DNA from: a virus
Reading direction: 5' to 3' (one strand)
DNA length: 64,000 nucleotides
Virus record (IMG/VR): IMGVR_UViG_3300036852_000741
Coordinates: 1 to 64,000 of that record
Made by a program: the position numbers and the translations under genes. The notes below the pieces were generated by a model. It was not told where the DNA came from. It saw only the letters and a list, made by a program, of their open reading frames with translations, and did not search any database. This document shows, in pieces, positions 7,728-15,558 of the stretch (its first letter is position 1; each line of letters begins with the position of its first letter).

Positions 7728-8228
7728 TCACACCTCCCGGTAGGTCAGATTGGCCTGCACCGGCCGTCCTGCGGCCGACAGGTTGACGATCAGCGGCGTG
7801 TCGGGCGGGCCGTCGTGCATCTCGCGGTGAGTGAACGCCCCAGGCGCTCCCAGGTTCCAGCGGTAGATCGCGTCTCCGTCGGCACCGAACTTCACGATGA
7901 CGAGCACCTCGCCGGTGTTGGTCTCGCTCGTGCTCAGCCCGATCCAGTAGAAGCGGATCGCGTTGCCGGACGCCGGGGTGAGCACCGTGTTGTCGCCCAG
8001 CGCGCTGACTTCGACGGCCAGCGGCAGCCGGCCCGGCAGCCCGTAGCCGTCGTCGCTGACCGGCATGGGCTGCTCGGGCGACACGTCGTTGAACGCGCCG
8101 TCCGCGCCCCAGCCCGCCTTGACGCGCTGTGCGTGCTCCGGGGCGACCGAGGCACCGTTGCGTGTGGTCACCTCATCGGTCGCGATGCTCGCGCCGGACC
8201 CGGGGGTGACGGGGATGTTGTCGGCCAC
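7728..8228 (-). CDS. Probable phage structural protein, 166 aa
   Basis: The opening DNIPVTPGSGASIATDEV followed by HAQRVKAGWG matches a pattern I know from minor structural proteins of many phages (ATDxI...HxQRVKL). The rest is beta-rich. The GTG start lies six bases after a TACGCT box, so the mRNA is probably leaderless and there is no ribosome site. First gene of a three-gene operon. Confidence 0.7.
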   Translation of the reverse strand: MADNIPVTPGSGASIATDEVTTRNGASVAPEHAQRVKAGWGADGAFNDVSPEQPMPVSDDGYGLPGRLPLAVEVSALGDNTVLTPASGNAIRFYWIGLSTSETNTGEVLVIVKFGADGDAIYRWNLGAPGAFTHREMHDGPPDTPLIVNLSAAGRPVQANLTYREV

Positions 8229-8234
8229 GCCCGT

Positions 8235-8240
8235 AGCGTA
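8235..8240 (-). promoter_or_regulatory. Leaderless-type -10 box TACGCT
   Basis: Minus-strand TACGCT sits six bases before the GTG of the structural operon. Spacing and sequence match the other leaderless starts at 28.0 and 56.7 kb. Confidence 0.65.
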
Positions 8241-8361
8241 AGCCCGCGCAGCGGCGGGTCGGGATGTAGGCTGCCCGCGACGCCTGCACCGGCTTGGGCG
8301 TGACCGTTCGGATTCTCACCCCGCATACGACGGGCGGCAGGTCCGCCTCGGCACGGGCTTA

Positions 8362-8393
8362 CCCCGGCGGCTGTAGTGAGACGGCCGCCGGGG
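8362..8393 (-). terminator. Terminator-like hairpin after the annealing protein gene
   Basis: CCCCGGCGGC at 8362-8371 pairs with GCCGCCGGGG at 8384-8393, a 10-bp GC stem with a 12-base loop, just beyond the stop of the RecT/Bet-like gene on the minus strand. There is no long T-run. The remaining 8241-8401 stretch has no gene. Confidence 0.55.
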
Positions 8394-8401
8394 GACAGGC
8401 G

Positions 8402-9481
8402 TCAGGCCGCTTCGCCTTCCTCCGGCGGGGGCAGCGTGGGCTCGAACGGCTCGTTGGGCGCGGGGTCGGGAGTCGGCGTGGGCTCCAGCGGCTCGACGGG
8501 CTCCTCCTCGCGCGCGGGCTCGTCAGGCTCCTCGACTGGCACCTCGCCGTCGATCACCAACGCCTCCTCGTCGTCCCAGCGCAGCCGCTGGCCGTCGAGC
8601 GCGGCGAGCCCATCCGGCGGCTGCGGAGCGACGCCTCCGCGGCTTGAGATGAAGTCCACCAACTCCTGGGCGAACACCCGACGGTCGGCGGTGCTGCGGC
8701 CCCGCAGCAGGGCCAGCACCTTCTGGGGTCGGTAGGCATTGCGGCGCACCTCGTTGGCGTTGTCCACCAGCGTCTGGAGGTAGTCGGCCAGCGCTGGGTC
8801 GTCGCCCCACTCGATCACCGACGCCCGCGTCAACGAGGCCGGCTCGGGCCCGCCGACCTCCTCCTCGACCAGCAGCCCGGTGATCGAGAACGCCAGGCGC
8901 AGCGCCGTGCTCTGGGCGACCTTCAAGATCATCGCGCTGGGGTGGCGCTTCCAGAACTTCGAGTTCTCCTTGTTGTACTCGGCGAAGCGCGAGTAGAAGC
9001 CAATCGGCCTGGCGCGGTCTGAGCGCCATACCTGCGCCCACGCGCCGATCACCTTGCCGGTGAGATGCTGCTCCCCCCACTCGTGGACGAACTCGCGGGT
9101 GTCCCGGTCGCGGGTGAGCTTGTCGCCCTCGACCACCACGTCGGAGTCCATGCCGTCGAACTCGTCGTAGCGCTCGGCGATTGACAGCAGCCCGTCGCGG
9201 CCCACGAGGATCGCCACTGGCTGGCCGTCGCCCATCTTGGCCGCCCATATCTGGCGTGCGAATGGGTCCAAGCCGTAGCGGGCGGCAAGCTCCAGGAACA
9301 TCACGAACTCAGCCGGCGAGCACTCGCGCGCCACCGTCTGCTTGATTGCCTCGACCTGCTCGGGCTCCCACGAGAAGCGAGCCGGCGAGGTCAAGTCGGT
9401 GGTGTTGCGTGGCAGACGCGCGATCGCTGCGGGCGGATCGGGCTCGGCGGTGGGGGATTTCTCGACAGGGTGGGGCGACAT
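8402..9481 (-). CDS. RecT/Bet-like single-strand annealing protein, 359 aa
   Basis: Promotes annealing of complementary single strands during phage recombination and replication. Residues about 40-220 carry the family signature: a helix ending MFLELAARYGLDPFARQIWA, then GDGQPVAILVGRDGLLSIAE and DGMDSDVVVEGD, and later PSAMILKVAQSTALRLAF. The last 80 residues are Pro/Glu-rich and acidic, like the disordered tails of such proteins that bind SSB or nuclease partners. The start follows CCCGACCAAGGAGACC on the minus strand. Its likely exonuclease partner is the Cas4-like protein at 1908-3236; SSB is at 23.3 kb. Confidence 0.85.
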   Translation of the reverse strand: MSPHPVEKSPTAEPDPPAAIARLPRNTTDLTSPARFSWEPEQVEAIKQTVARECSPAEFVMFLELAARYGLDPFARQIWAAKMGDGQPVAILVGRDGLLSIAERYDEFDGMDSDVVVEGDKLTRDRDTREFVHEWGEQHLTGKVIGAWAQVWRSDRARPIGFYSRFAEYNKENSKFWKRHPSAMILKVAQSTALRLAFSITGLLVEEEVGGPEPASLTRASVIEWGDDPALADYLQTLVDNANEVRRNAYRPQKVLALLRGRSTADRRVFAQELVDFISSRGGVAPQPPDGLAALDGQRLRWDDEEALVIDGEVPVEEPDEPAREEEPVEPLEPTPTPDPAPNEPFEPTLPPPEEGEAA

Positions 9482-9579
9482 GGCGGTCTCCTTGGTCGGG
9501 TCGATCACAGCGCCCGGCAGGCTACAGCGCGCTGCGGACGCCATCCCGGAAGCGATTTGCTCTCGGCCGGCTCCGCCGG

Positions 9580-9608
9580 TTGACTCGCGCAGGGCCAAGG
9601 CGTATCTT
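9580..9608 (+). promoter_or_regulatory. Consensus -35/-10 promoter
   Basis: TTGACT, a 17-base spacer, then TATCTT, close to the housekeeping sigma consensus, 49 bases before an ATG that also has the GACCAAGGGAGG start-associated sequence. This is one of only two such promoters noted in the window. The divergent annealing-protein gene starts about 100 bases to the left. Confidence 0.7.
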
Positions 9609-9656
9609 GCTCAAAGCTCGCGGAACCGCCACGAGCGATGACCAAGGGAGGACCCG

Positions 9657-10094
9657 ATGGACACCAGCACTATCGTGCGGCTGCTGCGCACGGCCGCCGA
9701 CGTGATGGAGGCCGACGCCAGCGAGAACGGGCACGCAGCCGAGCCGGCCGACGGGGGGCAGACGATCGCCGGGGTGTCGTACCAGAGCTACGTCATCACC
9801 ACCGACCCGGTGCTGCTGCGTCAGTTCTGGGACACCAGCGAGCCGCCGTTCCGGCGGCTGCTCAAGTACCTGGCCGAGCGCCCCGACCAGACCTTGCTCA
9901 CCAAGCGGGTCGCCCAGGAGCTTGGGCTCCCGCGCGGAGACAGGTCGCTCGCTGGCATGTTGGGCGCCGCCGGGCGACGCAAGACGCTGGGCGGGACTGG
10001 GTACTGGCCGTTCCGGGTGCGCTGGTCGCACGCGCAGGGCGGTCGAGTTATCGAGATGCCCGGCGAGGTCGCGGCGATCATCGCCACGTTCTAG
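9657..10094 (+). CDS. Winged-helix-like protein, 145 aa (paralogue of 17667-18233)
   Basis: A candidate DNA-binding protein. Residues about 60-110 look like a helix-turn-helix: RRLLKYLAERPDQTLLTKRV, AQELGLPRGDRSLAGMLGAAG, a basic RRK and an aromatic wing. The end MPGEVAAIIATF matches MPGPVAAAICQAMGW of the second copy at 17.7-18.2 kb. It is the only plus-strand gene inside this minus-strand region and has its own consensus promoter, so it is likely expressed early or in lysogeny; a repressor-like role is a guess. Confidence 0.75.
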   Translation: MDTSTIVRLLRTAADVMEADASENGHAAEPADGGQTIAGVSYQSYVITTDPVLLRQFWDTSEPPFRRLLKYLAERPDQTLLTKRVAQELGLPRGDRSLAGMLGAAGRRKTLGGTGYWPFRVRWSHAQGGRVIEMPGEVAAIIATF

Positions 10095-10101
10095 GCTTAG
10101 C

Positions 10102-10138
10102 GGCGCCGGGGGACCGGGCTACGGGCTCCCCCGGCGCC
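10102..10138. terminator. Bidirectional hairpin between convergent genes
   Basis: GGCGCCGGGGGA (10102-10113) and TCCCCCGGCGCC (10127-10138) form a perfect 12-bp stem in the 52-base gap between the plus-strand wHTH gene and the minus-strand helicase gene. Position suits termination from both sides. Confidence 0.7.
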
Positions 10139-10146
10139 ACCAGGCG

Positions 10147-11388
10147 TCACGCCGCCCGTTGGAACGTGACGCGCGTCGGGATCAGCACGACCTCGACGCC
10201 GCCCAACTCACCGTTGCGGTTCTTGGCGATGTAGACCTTGCCGGACTCCTCCGGCGTGCCGTCACTGCCCTGCTCGCGGTGGACGAACGTCACGATGTCC
10301 GCGTCGTTCTTGAGCATCCCCGAGCCCCGGATGTCGCCCAGCGTCGGCGCCGGGCGCGTCTGGCCGGACACCCGGTTCTCGTTGAGATGGATGGTCGCGA
10401 TCACCCCGCAGTTGCAGGTCGACTCCTTGCACATCTGGTTGATCGTGCGGCTGATCGCCGCCAGGTCGCGCTCCTCGCGGTGCTCGATGAGGTGCAGGAT
10501 GTCGATGCCCACCACGTCCCAGTGATGCCAGCGGGCGTGGCGCATGATGTCCTCCGCCGTCCAGCCGGCGCAGTCGGTGATCCCGAACGGGATTTTGTTG
10601 GCCGCCTGAGAGGCTAGGTGAAGCTGCCCGCTCGTCAGCCGGCGTCGCCGGATCAGCGACAACGCAACGCCGGAGTGCCGGGCGAGCATCCGGTCGACGC
10701 GCGCCGCCGTGCTCATCTCGTTGATGTAGAGGTGCACCTTGGCGCCCTCCGCTGCAATGCCTTCCAGGGTCTGGTCTAGCAGTGCCGACTTGCCGAAGCT
10801 CGACCAGCCGCCCAGCAGCATCACCTCGCCGCGCCGCAGCCCACCGGCGCACGCCGTGACCAACTCGGCGAACGGCAAGGTGAACGTCTCCTCCTCGCCG
10901 CTGGTCAGCCGCTCCAGCGCCTGGTCGGCCAGCATCTCCGGCGTCAAGGTGCGCTCCGAGTCGTCGCTCTGCGGGGTGAGCAGTGCCTCGGCCTGCGCCA
11001 CCTTCGCCATGTCCTGGCCGTCGGCGGCTTCGACCAGGAGCAGCCCCGCCGTGCGCCGCGTCCGCCAGTGCGCCAGGTCCATCACGTGGCGCGCGTAGTC
11101 GAGCACCGCCGACACCGCCGGGGCGTACGCCGCCATCCTGTCCACGTGGTTGGGCTCCAGGTCGGTGATCGCGCCGACGGTCACCGGCGTGATCGCCTTG
11201 CCCTGCAACGCCAGGTCGAGCATCGCCCGGTACGCCTTCCGGGGGACCTCGATGCCGAAGTGCTCGGGCCGCAGCCCGACGATCGTCTGCAACGGCCGCA
11301 GGTGCGCATCGCTGAGCATCACCGCACCGACGATGCCGTACTCCGCCTCGGCGTCAAACAGCTTGCCCGAGTCGTACAGGCCGCCCAT
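10147..11388 (-). CDS. dnaB: DnaB-like replicative helicase, 413 aa
   Basis: Replicative hexameric helicase that unwinds the fork. The N-terminal domain (residues 1-100) has the DnaB opening FDAEAEYGIVGAVMLSD. The C-terminal RecA-fold domain has a Walker A variant GGWSSFGKSALLDQ near residue 200, a Walker B strand VVGIDILHL near 288, and the late motif RGSGMLKNDADIVTFVHRE. The Walker A is atypical (GGWSSFGKS rather than GxxxxGKT). ATG overlaps the initiator stop as TGATG. No primase was found in the window. Confidence 0.9.
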   Translation of the reverse strand: MGGLYDSGKLFDAEAEYGIVGAVMLSDAHLRPLQTIVGLRPEHFGIEVPRKAYRAMLDLALQGKAITPVTVGAITDLEPNHVDRMAAYAPAVSAVLDYARHVMDLAHWRTRRTAGLLLVEAADGQDMAKVAQAEALLTPQSDDSERTLTPEMLADQALERLTSGEEETFTLPFAELVTACAGGLRRGEVMLLGGWSSFGKSALLDQTLEGIAAEGAKVHLYINEMSTAARVDRMLARHSGVALSLIRRRRLTSGQLHLASQAANKIPFGITDCAGWTAEDIMRHARWHHWDVVGIDILHLIEHREERDLAAISRTINQMCKESTCNCGVIATIHLNENRVSGQTRPAPTLGDIRGSGMLKNDADIVTFVHREQGSDGTPEESGKVYIAKNRNGELGGVEVVLIPTRVTFQRAA

Positions 11389-12359
11389 CACGCCGCGACG
11401 AGGCCGAGGCGACGCAGCCGACTTGCCATCTCCTCTGCCTGCGCACGCCCCTCGGGCGTCGCCATCAGCCGCTGGTACTCCTCCTCGACCTCGCGGCACG
11501 CCTGTGCCTTCTCGGCCTCGATCTTGCGGTGGTACTCCGCCATCTGCGCGTCGCTGCGGCGCCTCTCGGCGTGCTGGTCGATGGCGGCGCTACGGACGCC
11601 GCGGGCCGCATCCCAGCCCTCCTGCTTCTCCATCCATCGCGAGAAGTGCGCCTGCAAGTCGACCTTGCGCCTGAACCGCCCCTCCTCGTTGGAGAGGTAG
11701 CTCGTCAGCCGCCGCGCCACGTAGACGGCATCGACGGCGGGATGTGTCGTGATCGCTCTGGAGACGGAGCGCCGTGACGGTGGTGCCCAGCGCTTCTTGC
11801 GAGCGAGGTCGGCGAGGACCGTGTAGGCCGGGTGGTCGCCACCGAGGTCCATCTCCTCCTGGGTGGGTGCGCACGCCTCGCGCGCGCTACCCCCCGTAAG
11901 GGGGGTTTCTTCTTTCTTTCCTCTCTTACACGCGAGGGACGTGTCTTCCTGGACGACACGTTGTGTCTTCCTGGACGACACGTTGATCGGTCGCTGGGCG
12001 TTGGACGTGTCTTCTGAGACGACACGTTGGGGCTCATCGAGGACGGTGTAGACGTTGCTCTTGCCGTCGCGCTCAACGAGCACCACGCCGGCTTCAACGA
12101 GCGCCTGGAGGTAGCGGACGGTGCAGTCGCGAGACATGCCGCAGCGCTCGGCGAGGGCGCTCTGGAGGCAGGTGAACGGTCCGCGGCCGGCTTCGTTGCG
12201 AAGCTCGGTGAGGGCCTGGTAGAGCCCGAGGCCGACGACGCGCTGGAGCCTCTTGCCGGAAGGCTCCTCGCGGCCGTCGAAGCGCGCGCGGATCGCGGTG
12301 GTGCTGGGGATGGTCTGGTAGGAGAAGGGGGCGGGGATGTGGCGGATCGTGTCCGTCAT
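11388..12359 (-). CDS. Replication initiator-like wHTH protein, 323 aa
   Basis: Likely origin-binding and helicase-loading factor, by analogy to lambda O/P-type initiators. The N-terminal third is a winged helix (FTCLQSALAERCGMSRDCTV, then YLQALVEAGVVLVERDGKSN). The middle carries peptides QRVVSEDTS, NVSSRKT and QRVVQEDTS encoded by three phased iterons. The C-terminal part is helical and charged (AERRRSDAQMAEYHRKIEAE), suited to binding DnaB encoded directly downstream. The start overlaps the upstream stop as ATGA. Iterons inside the initiator gene strongly suggest the replication origin is here. Confidence 0.75.
   Translation of the reverse strand: MTDTIRHIPAPFSYQTIPSTTAIRARFDGREEPSGKRLQRVVGLGLYQALTELRNEAGRGPFTCLQSALAERCGMSRDCTVRYLQALVEAGVVLVERDGKSNVYTVLDEPQRVVSEDTSNAQRPINVSSRKTQRVVQEDTSLACKRGKKEETPLTGGSAREACAPTQEEMDLGGDHPAYTVLADLARKKRWAPPSRRSVSRAITTHPAVDAVYVARRLTSYLSNEEGRFRRKVDLQAHFSRWMEKQEGWDAARGVRSAAIDQHAERRRSDAQMAEYHRKIEAEKAQACREVEEEYQRLMATPEGRAQAEEMASRLRRLGLVAA
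11939..12030. repeat. Three phased iterons inside the initiator gene; candidate origin
   Basis: Units starting at 11941, 11963 and 12007 share GTGTCTTCCTGGACGACAC or a close variant, followed by GTTG. They are spaced 22 and 44 bases, all multiples of 22, about two helical turns. Units one and three also have dyad arms ACGTGTC...GACACGT. Because 22 is not a multiple of three, the middle copy is read in another frame, so the DNA rather than the protein is conserved. A pyrimidine tract (11903-11930) lies beside them. Confidence 0.75.
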
Positions 12360-12640
12360 CGCTGTGACCGGAAGTCGCTGAGGTCGAGAACGACACGTGG
12401 GGCGGGGATTGAGCGGTCGACATGGAGATGGCAACGCTGCTGGGCGTATCGCTGGGCGGCGGCATCGTCCACGGCGCCGTTCTCCCAGCGGAACTCCTGG
12501 CTGTAGGAGACGGCGTTCCGGCAGCGCCTTCCGCTACGCGCCGTGGCGCTGCACTGCGGATGGATCGCCGCGATGCTCGGCGCCGGAATGACGATGGCCG
12601 CGTCGGAGCCCCATGCCGCCGGCCCATCCTGTACGCTCAT
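12356..12640 (-). CDS. Cys/His zinc-binding protein, 94 aa
   Basis: Probable small zinc-binding protein. The pattern HPQCSATARSGRRCRNAV, then QQRCHLH, resembles phage proteins where a CxxT...GxxC pair and a late C-x-H bind zinc. Function unknown. CTGACAAGGAGG on the minus strand before the ATG is a variant of the start-associated sequence. It precedes the initiator by a 4-base overlap, so it is the first gene of the replication operon. Confidence 0.7.
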   Translation of the reverse strand: MSVQDGPAAWGSDAAIVIPAPSIAAIHPQCSATARSGRRCRNAVSYSQEFRWENGAVDDAAAQRYAQQRCHLHVDRSIPAPRVVLDLSDFRSQR

Positions 12641-12665
12641 GCGCACCTCCTTGTCAGAGGGTTTT

Positions 12666-12705
12666 AGGCGCCCCGGGCCAGCCGTAAGGCGATCCCGGGG
12701 CGCCT
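12666..12705 (-). promoter_or_regulatory. 12-bp leader hairpin of the replication operon
   Basis: AGGCGCCCCGGG (12666-12677) pairs with CCCGGGGCGCCT (12694-12705). On the minus strand it comes just before the CTGACAAGGAGG ribosome site, the same order (hairpin, then ribosome site) as in the dyad-promoter leaders. The rest of the divergent gap to 12846 holds the upstream region of the HTH gene; no clear promoter was found. Confidence 0.5.
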
Positions 12706-12846
12706 CTGTTACGGGCGTGTGAAGCTCTACTCGATCGGCCCCAGCCTGGGAAGCCCCTGTTCCTGCAAATTGCGGGTTTTTCCTCCGCCGTTCGGCGATA
12801 AAAATGTAGAGTTCGGTGTCGCCCATAGCCCAGTTCTGGGGGTCCG

Positions 12847-13275
12847 ATGCCGAACCTGAGCCCGTCGGCCGACGAGCAGGCCGAGATGGTGTGCCTTTAT
12901 CGTGAGCAGCGCCTGTCGATGGCCGAAATCGGCGACCGCATGAGTTGGAGCGCCACTGCGGTGCGCAACGCGCTGAAGCGCAACGGCGTGGCGATCCGGC
13001 CGCGGTCCTCGGGCGCTTGGCGCAGGCAGCTTGCGACGCCCGAGGTTGAGCGCACCCTGGCGCTTTACCGTTCTGGCGGGCCGAACGGTGGGCCGCTCTC
13101 AATGGCGGAAGTAGCTCGGGTTCTGGGGCTGGCCACCTCAACGATCTGGTTTCGCTTACGCCACATCGCTGGCGAGATGCCCCACCCGCCGCACCGGGGC
13201 CTGCGCCCCCGGGACCCCGAGCAGCCCCGGAGGGCCGCGATCGCGCGCTGGCAGAAAAACCGCGCGGAGTCCTAG
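12847..13275 (+). CDS. Two-HTH DNA-binding protein, 142 aa
   Basis: Two helix-turn-helix segments are visible: residues about 12-48 (AEMVCLYREQRLSMAEIGDR then SWSATAVRNALKRNG), in the style of resolvase/transposase HTH domains, and about 70-105 (LSMAEVARVLGLATSTIWFR). The C-terminus is basic. A regulator or a DNA-recruiting factor is plausible. A GGGGG run six bases before the ATG is a weak ribosome site. Transcribed divergently from the replication operon, a usual place for a switch regulator. Confidence 0.7.
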   Translation: MPNLSPSADEQAEMVCLYREQRLSMAEIGDRMSWSATAVRNALKRNGVAIRPRSSGAWRRQLATPEVERTLALYRSGGPNGGPLSMAEVARVLGLATSTIWFRLRHIAGEMPHPPHRGLRPRDPEQPRRAAIARWQKNRAES

Positions 13276-13311
13276 CTCACATCCTGGGTATCGCCTATCC
13301 TGACGTGAGCT
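13273..13311 (+). promoter_or_regulatory. Split half-sites flanking a TATCCT box
   Basis: TAGCTCAC (13273-13280) and its exact complement GTGAGCTA (13304-13311), centres 31 bases apart (about three helical turns), bracket TATCCT at 13296-13301. These are the half-sites of the dispersed 19-bp dyad, but pulled apart. A GAGGAG site and the resolvase ATG follow. Confidence 0.55.
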
Positions 13312-13343
13312 ACGAGCGCCGATGCGCCACGAGGAGCCGCGCA

Positions 13344-13907
13344 ATGGAAGGCACCCGCACCCCCATCAAGATCGTCGTCTACGGCACGCCGGCCCCCGCG
13401 GGGTCCAAGACGAGCACCGCCGTCTACCGCAAGGACCCGCAGACCGGCAGGGCGGTTCCGGTGATGACCGGGGACGGCCGGGTCATCACCAGGGTGCGCG
13501 ACGCCAACCCGGACGCCGGGTCGTGGAAGGAGTCGGTGGCTCAGCGCGCCCGCGAGCAGTACGACGGGCCGGTGCTCACGGGCGCGGTGCGCCTGGAGGT
13601 GACGTTCTTCACGCCGCGGGGTGCCAACCACTACGGCACGGGGCGCAACGCGGGGCGCCTGAAGGACTCGGCGCCGCTGTTCGTCACCAAGAAGCCCGAC
13701 GCACTCAAGCTCGCCCGCGCGGTCGAGGACGCACTGACGAACGTCGTCTGGGCCGACGACGCGCTGGTCTGGCAGGGCGCGCAGCGCAAGGTGTGGGTGG
13801 AGCGCACGGAGCCCGCCGGCTGCGAGATACTGGTCACGCCCGAGCCCGTGCTCACAGTGGGCGATCAGCGCGGTGCCGGGCAGGGCACCCTCGCGCTCGT
13901 CGCGTAG
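13344..13907 (+). CDS. rusA: RusA-like Holliday junction resolvase, 187 aa
   Basis: Endonuclease that cuts four-way junctions during phage recombination or before packaging. It shows the RusA layout: first strand KIVVYGTPAPAGSKTSTAV, SWKESVAQRARE, LEVTFFTPR, then KKPDALKLARAVEDALTNV with WADDALVWQ, where the Asp-Asp pair and the KPD motif supply metal ligands. Somewhat longer than E. coli RusA. The ATG is chosen for the CGAGGAG site nine bases upstream. Confidence 0.85.
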   Translation: MEGTRTPIKIVVYGTPAPAGSKTSTAVYRKDPQTGRAVPVMTGDGRVITRVRDANPDAGSWKESVAQRAREQYDGPVLTGAVRLEVTFFTPRGANHYGTGRNAGRLKDSAPLFVTKKPDALKLARAVEDALTNVVWADDALVWQGAQRKVWVERTEPAGCEILVTPEPVLTVGDQRGAGQGTLALVA

Positions 13908-14036
13908 AGGCTTGCCAAGGGAGAGCCGGGTCGCCGGAGTGCCTGCGGGCTACCGGTGATCCGGCCTGCTCCAATAGCAAGGTGCGGCATGGCCGCGGTG
14001 CGCCTTCGCGCAATCGCGTTGCGGATCGCTTTAGGG

Positions 14037-14089
14037 GTGCGCACATCGTGTTAGGCTGCCGCCTCCTGGCTGGGCGTGGCATGGCAGCC
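14037..14089 (+). promoter_or_regulatory. Degenerate dyad promoter and leader hairpin
   Basis: GCGCACATCGTGT overlaps a TAGGCT box (14052-14057). A leader hairpin GGCTGCC/GGCAGCC (14054-14089) follows, then GCGACCAGGAGGG directly before the TTG start. All parts of the regulon cassette are present though the dyad is weak. The upstream stretch 13908-14030 holds no gene. Confidence 0.55.
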
Positions 14090-14132
14090 ACGACCTCGGG
14101 CTATCACACACAGCGACCAGGAGGGTCGAACA

Positions 14133-14774
14133 TTGAGCACTGTGGCCGAGCGCAAGCGGGTCATCCCCGCCGCGTACCGTGAAGGCACCATCCGAATCGA
14201 GGGGACCGCTCCGCTGCTGATGCACCGGGACACGCTCCTTGACTTGGCGCATCCGATCACCCGCGAGTTTAAGCTGCTCGCCGGCAAGAGCAGTAAGGAC
14301 CGCACGCCGGACGACGAGATGAACCTGGCCAAGCTGGAATGGCTGGCGGGCATCTACCACGACGAGGACCTTGGGCCGTTCATCCCGGGCGTCAACGTCA
14401 AGACGGCGCTGGCGGAGGCCGCCACGCGCTGGAAGAAGGGCGCCACCATCCGGCGCTCCCTCATCGTCCTGGAGCACAAGCTGGCGCTGGAGTTCAGCGG
14501 GCCACGCGACCTGGAGACGCTTTGGGAGGAGGGCTACCGCGACGTGCGCGGCGCCGTCAACTCGGGCTACGGGCGCGGCCGGGTGTCGCGCTGCCGGCCA
14601 TGCTTCCCGGACTGGGCGCTGACCGCCGAGGCCGCCTACGACCCGGCGGAGGTCGGCGAGGACACCGTGGTCGCCGCGCTGGAGGTGGCGCAGATGCGCG
14701 GCCTGGGCGACTTTCGCCCGGAGTTCGGCACGTTCGTAGCGACGTGGACGCCGAAGACGAACGGTACGAAGTGA
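14133..14774 (+). CDS. Conserved phage protein, 213 aa, TTG start
   Basis: Function unknown. Motifs APLLMHRDTLLDLAHPITRE, DDEMNLAKLEWLAGIYHD and GPFIPGVNVKTALAEAATRW match a family I know only as hypothetical proteins of many phages (PLLMH...K..DEE...LEF.GGLY...G..IPG..I..AL..GA). The TTG start is supported by AGGAGGG seven bases upstream and by the lack of an ATG in the right place. Adjacent to the resolvase and inside a recombination block, so a role in DNA metabolism is possible. Confidence 0.75.
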   Translation: MSTVAERKRVIPAAYREGTIRIEGTAPLLMHRDTLLDLAHPITREFKLLAGKSSKDRTPDDEMNLAKLEWLAGIYHDEDLGPFIPGVNVKTALAEAATRWKKGATIRRSLIVLEHKLALEFSGPRDLETLWEEGYRDVRGAVNSGYGRGRVSRCRPCFPDWALTAEAAYDPAEVGEDTVVAALEVAQMRGLGDFRPEFGTFVATWTPKTNGTK

Positions 14775-14944
14775 TGAGCGCCTACCAGAAGCTCGTCCAG
14801 GCGCGGGACGCCGTGTTCCATGCGATGGGCTGGGTGCCCCGGCAGTTCGACGTGCCCGAGACTGAGGGCTCGATCGAGCGGCTGAACGCAGAGCTACACG
14901 CTCGGAGCCACGCTGCGCTGCGGCGGAGGATCAAGGGCGAGTAG
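14774..14944 (+). CDS. Hypothetical protein, 56 aa
   Basis: Unknown, helical and basic at its end (LHARSHAALRRRIKGE). ATG overlaps the previous stop as TGATG. Last plus-strand gene before the pentamer array. Confidence 0.65.
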   Translation: MSAYQKLVQARDAVFHAMGWVPRQFDVPETEGSIERLNAELHARSHAALRRRIKGE

Positions 14945-14949
14945 GACGA

Positions 14950-15290
14950 GGCCCGGCAAGGCGGGGCTTGGCAACGCGGGGCCTGTCGTGGCAAGGCGTG
15001 GCATGGGCGGGGCATGGGCCAGGTACGGCGTGGCGAGGGATGGCCGCGGCGAGGCTCGGCAAGGCCCGGCCCGGCGTGGCACGGTTCGGTGCGGCTGGGC
15101 GCGGCCTGCCATGGCAAGGCAGGGCGAGGCATTGCGCAGCGTGGCCAGGAGCGGCATGGCCGGGCTGGGCGTGGCGCGGCACGGCGCGGCGAGGTCTGGC
15201 GAGGCGCGGAGGGCATGGCTAGGCCAGGCGCGGCGAGGCTGGGCGCGGCCCGGTGGGTTCGGTGCGGTCGGTGGTCACGCTGCCGATCGC
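14950..15290. repeat. Phase-locked GGCNN pentamer array
   Basis: About 340 bases made of a 5-base unit in which G-G-C is fixed and the next two bases vary (for example GGCAAGGCGTGGCAT). In the middle part more than 40 successive units keep the same register, with only a few phase changes at the ends. It lies between convergent gene blocks and has no credible gene; open frames in it give low-complexity Ala/Arg/Gly or Pro/Ala/His peptides. Role unknown. Confidence 0.85.
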
Positions 15291-15294
15291 ACCG

Positions 15295-15558
15295 TCAGAC
15301 CATCTGGCGCACGAGCTTGCGGCCTTCGCGTGAGGCGGTCAGTGCGGTCTGGTGGTCGGCCCCGCGGGCTCGCTCGCTGTGATAAATGGCGGTCTCAAGC
15401 TCCGCAACAAGCACCCAGACGATCGCCTGACGATCGAGTTGGGTCATGCGCTCTGCCATCGTGATCGCAACTAGCAGAGCATCAACCCGGCGGGCGGAGC
15501 GCTCGGCGAGGTGCTTCCAGCGGCGCCGGACTTCGGCGCGGACCTGGGCGGCGGTCAC
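15295..15558 (-). CDS. Helical hypothetical protein, 87 aa
   Basis: Unknown, basic helical start (TAAQVRAEVRRRWKHLAERS) and conserved-looking MTQLDRQAIVWVLVAELETA. GTG overlaps the previous stop as TAGTG. Ends at the border of the pentamer array. Confidence 0.7.
   Translation of the reverse strand: MTAAQVRAEVRRRWKHLAERSARRVDALLVAITMAERMTQLDRQAIVWVLVAELETAIYHSERARGADHQTALTASREGRKLVRQMV

Noticed and set aside
11939-12030. CRISPR-like array
   Set aside because: Only three repeats with adjacent or 21-base spacing inside a coding gene, no unique spacers of normal length and no cas operon; the Cas4-like protein is a phage recombination nuclease by context.
14950-15290. Open frames inside the pentamer array (Ala/Arg/Gly or Pro/Ala/His peptides)
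   Set aside because: The 15-base period of the array automatically makes five-residue repeats; no ribosome site or promoter fits.
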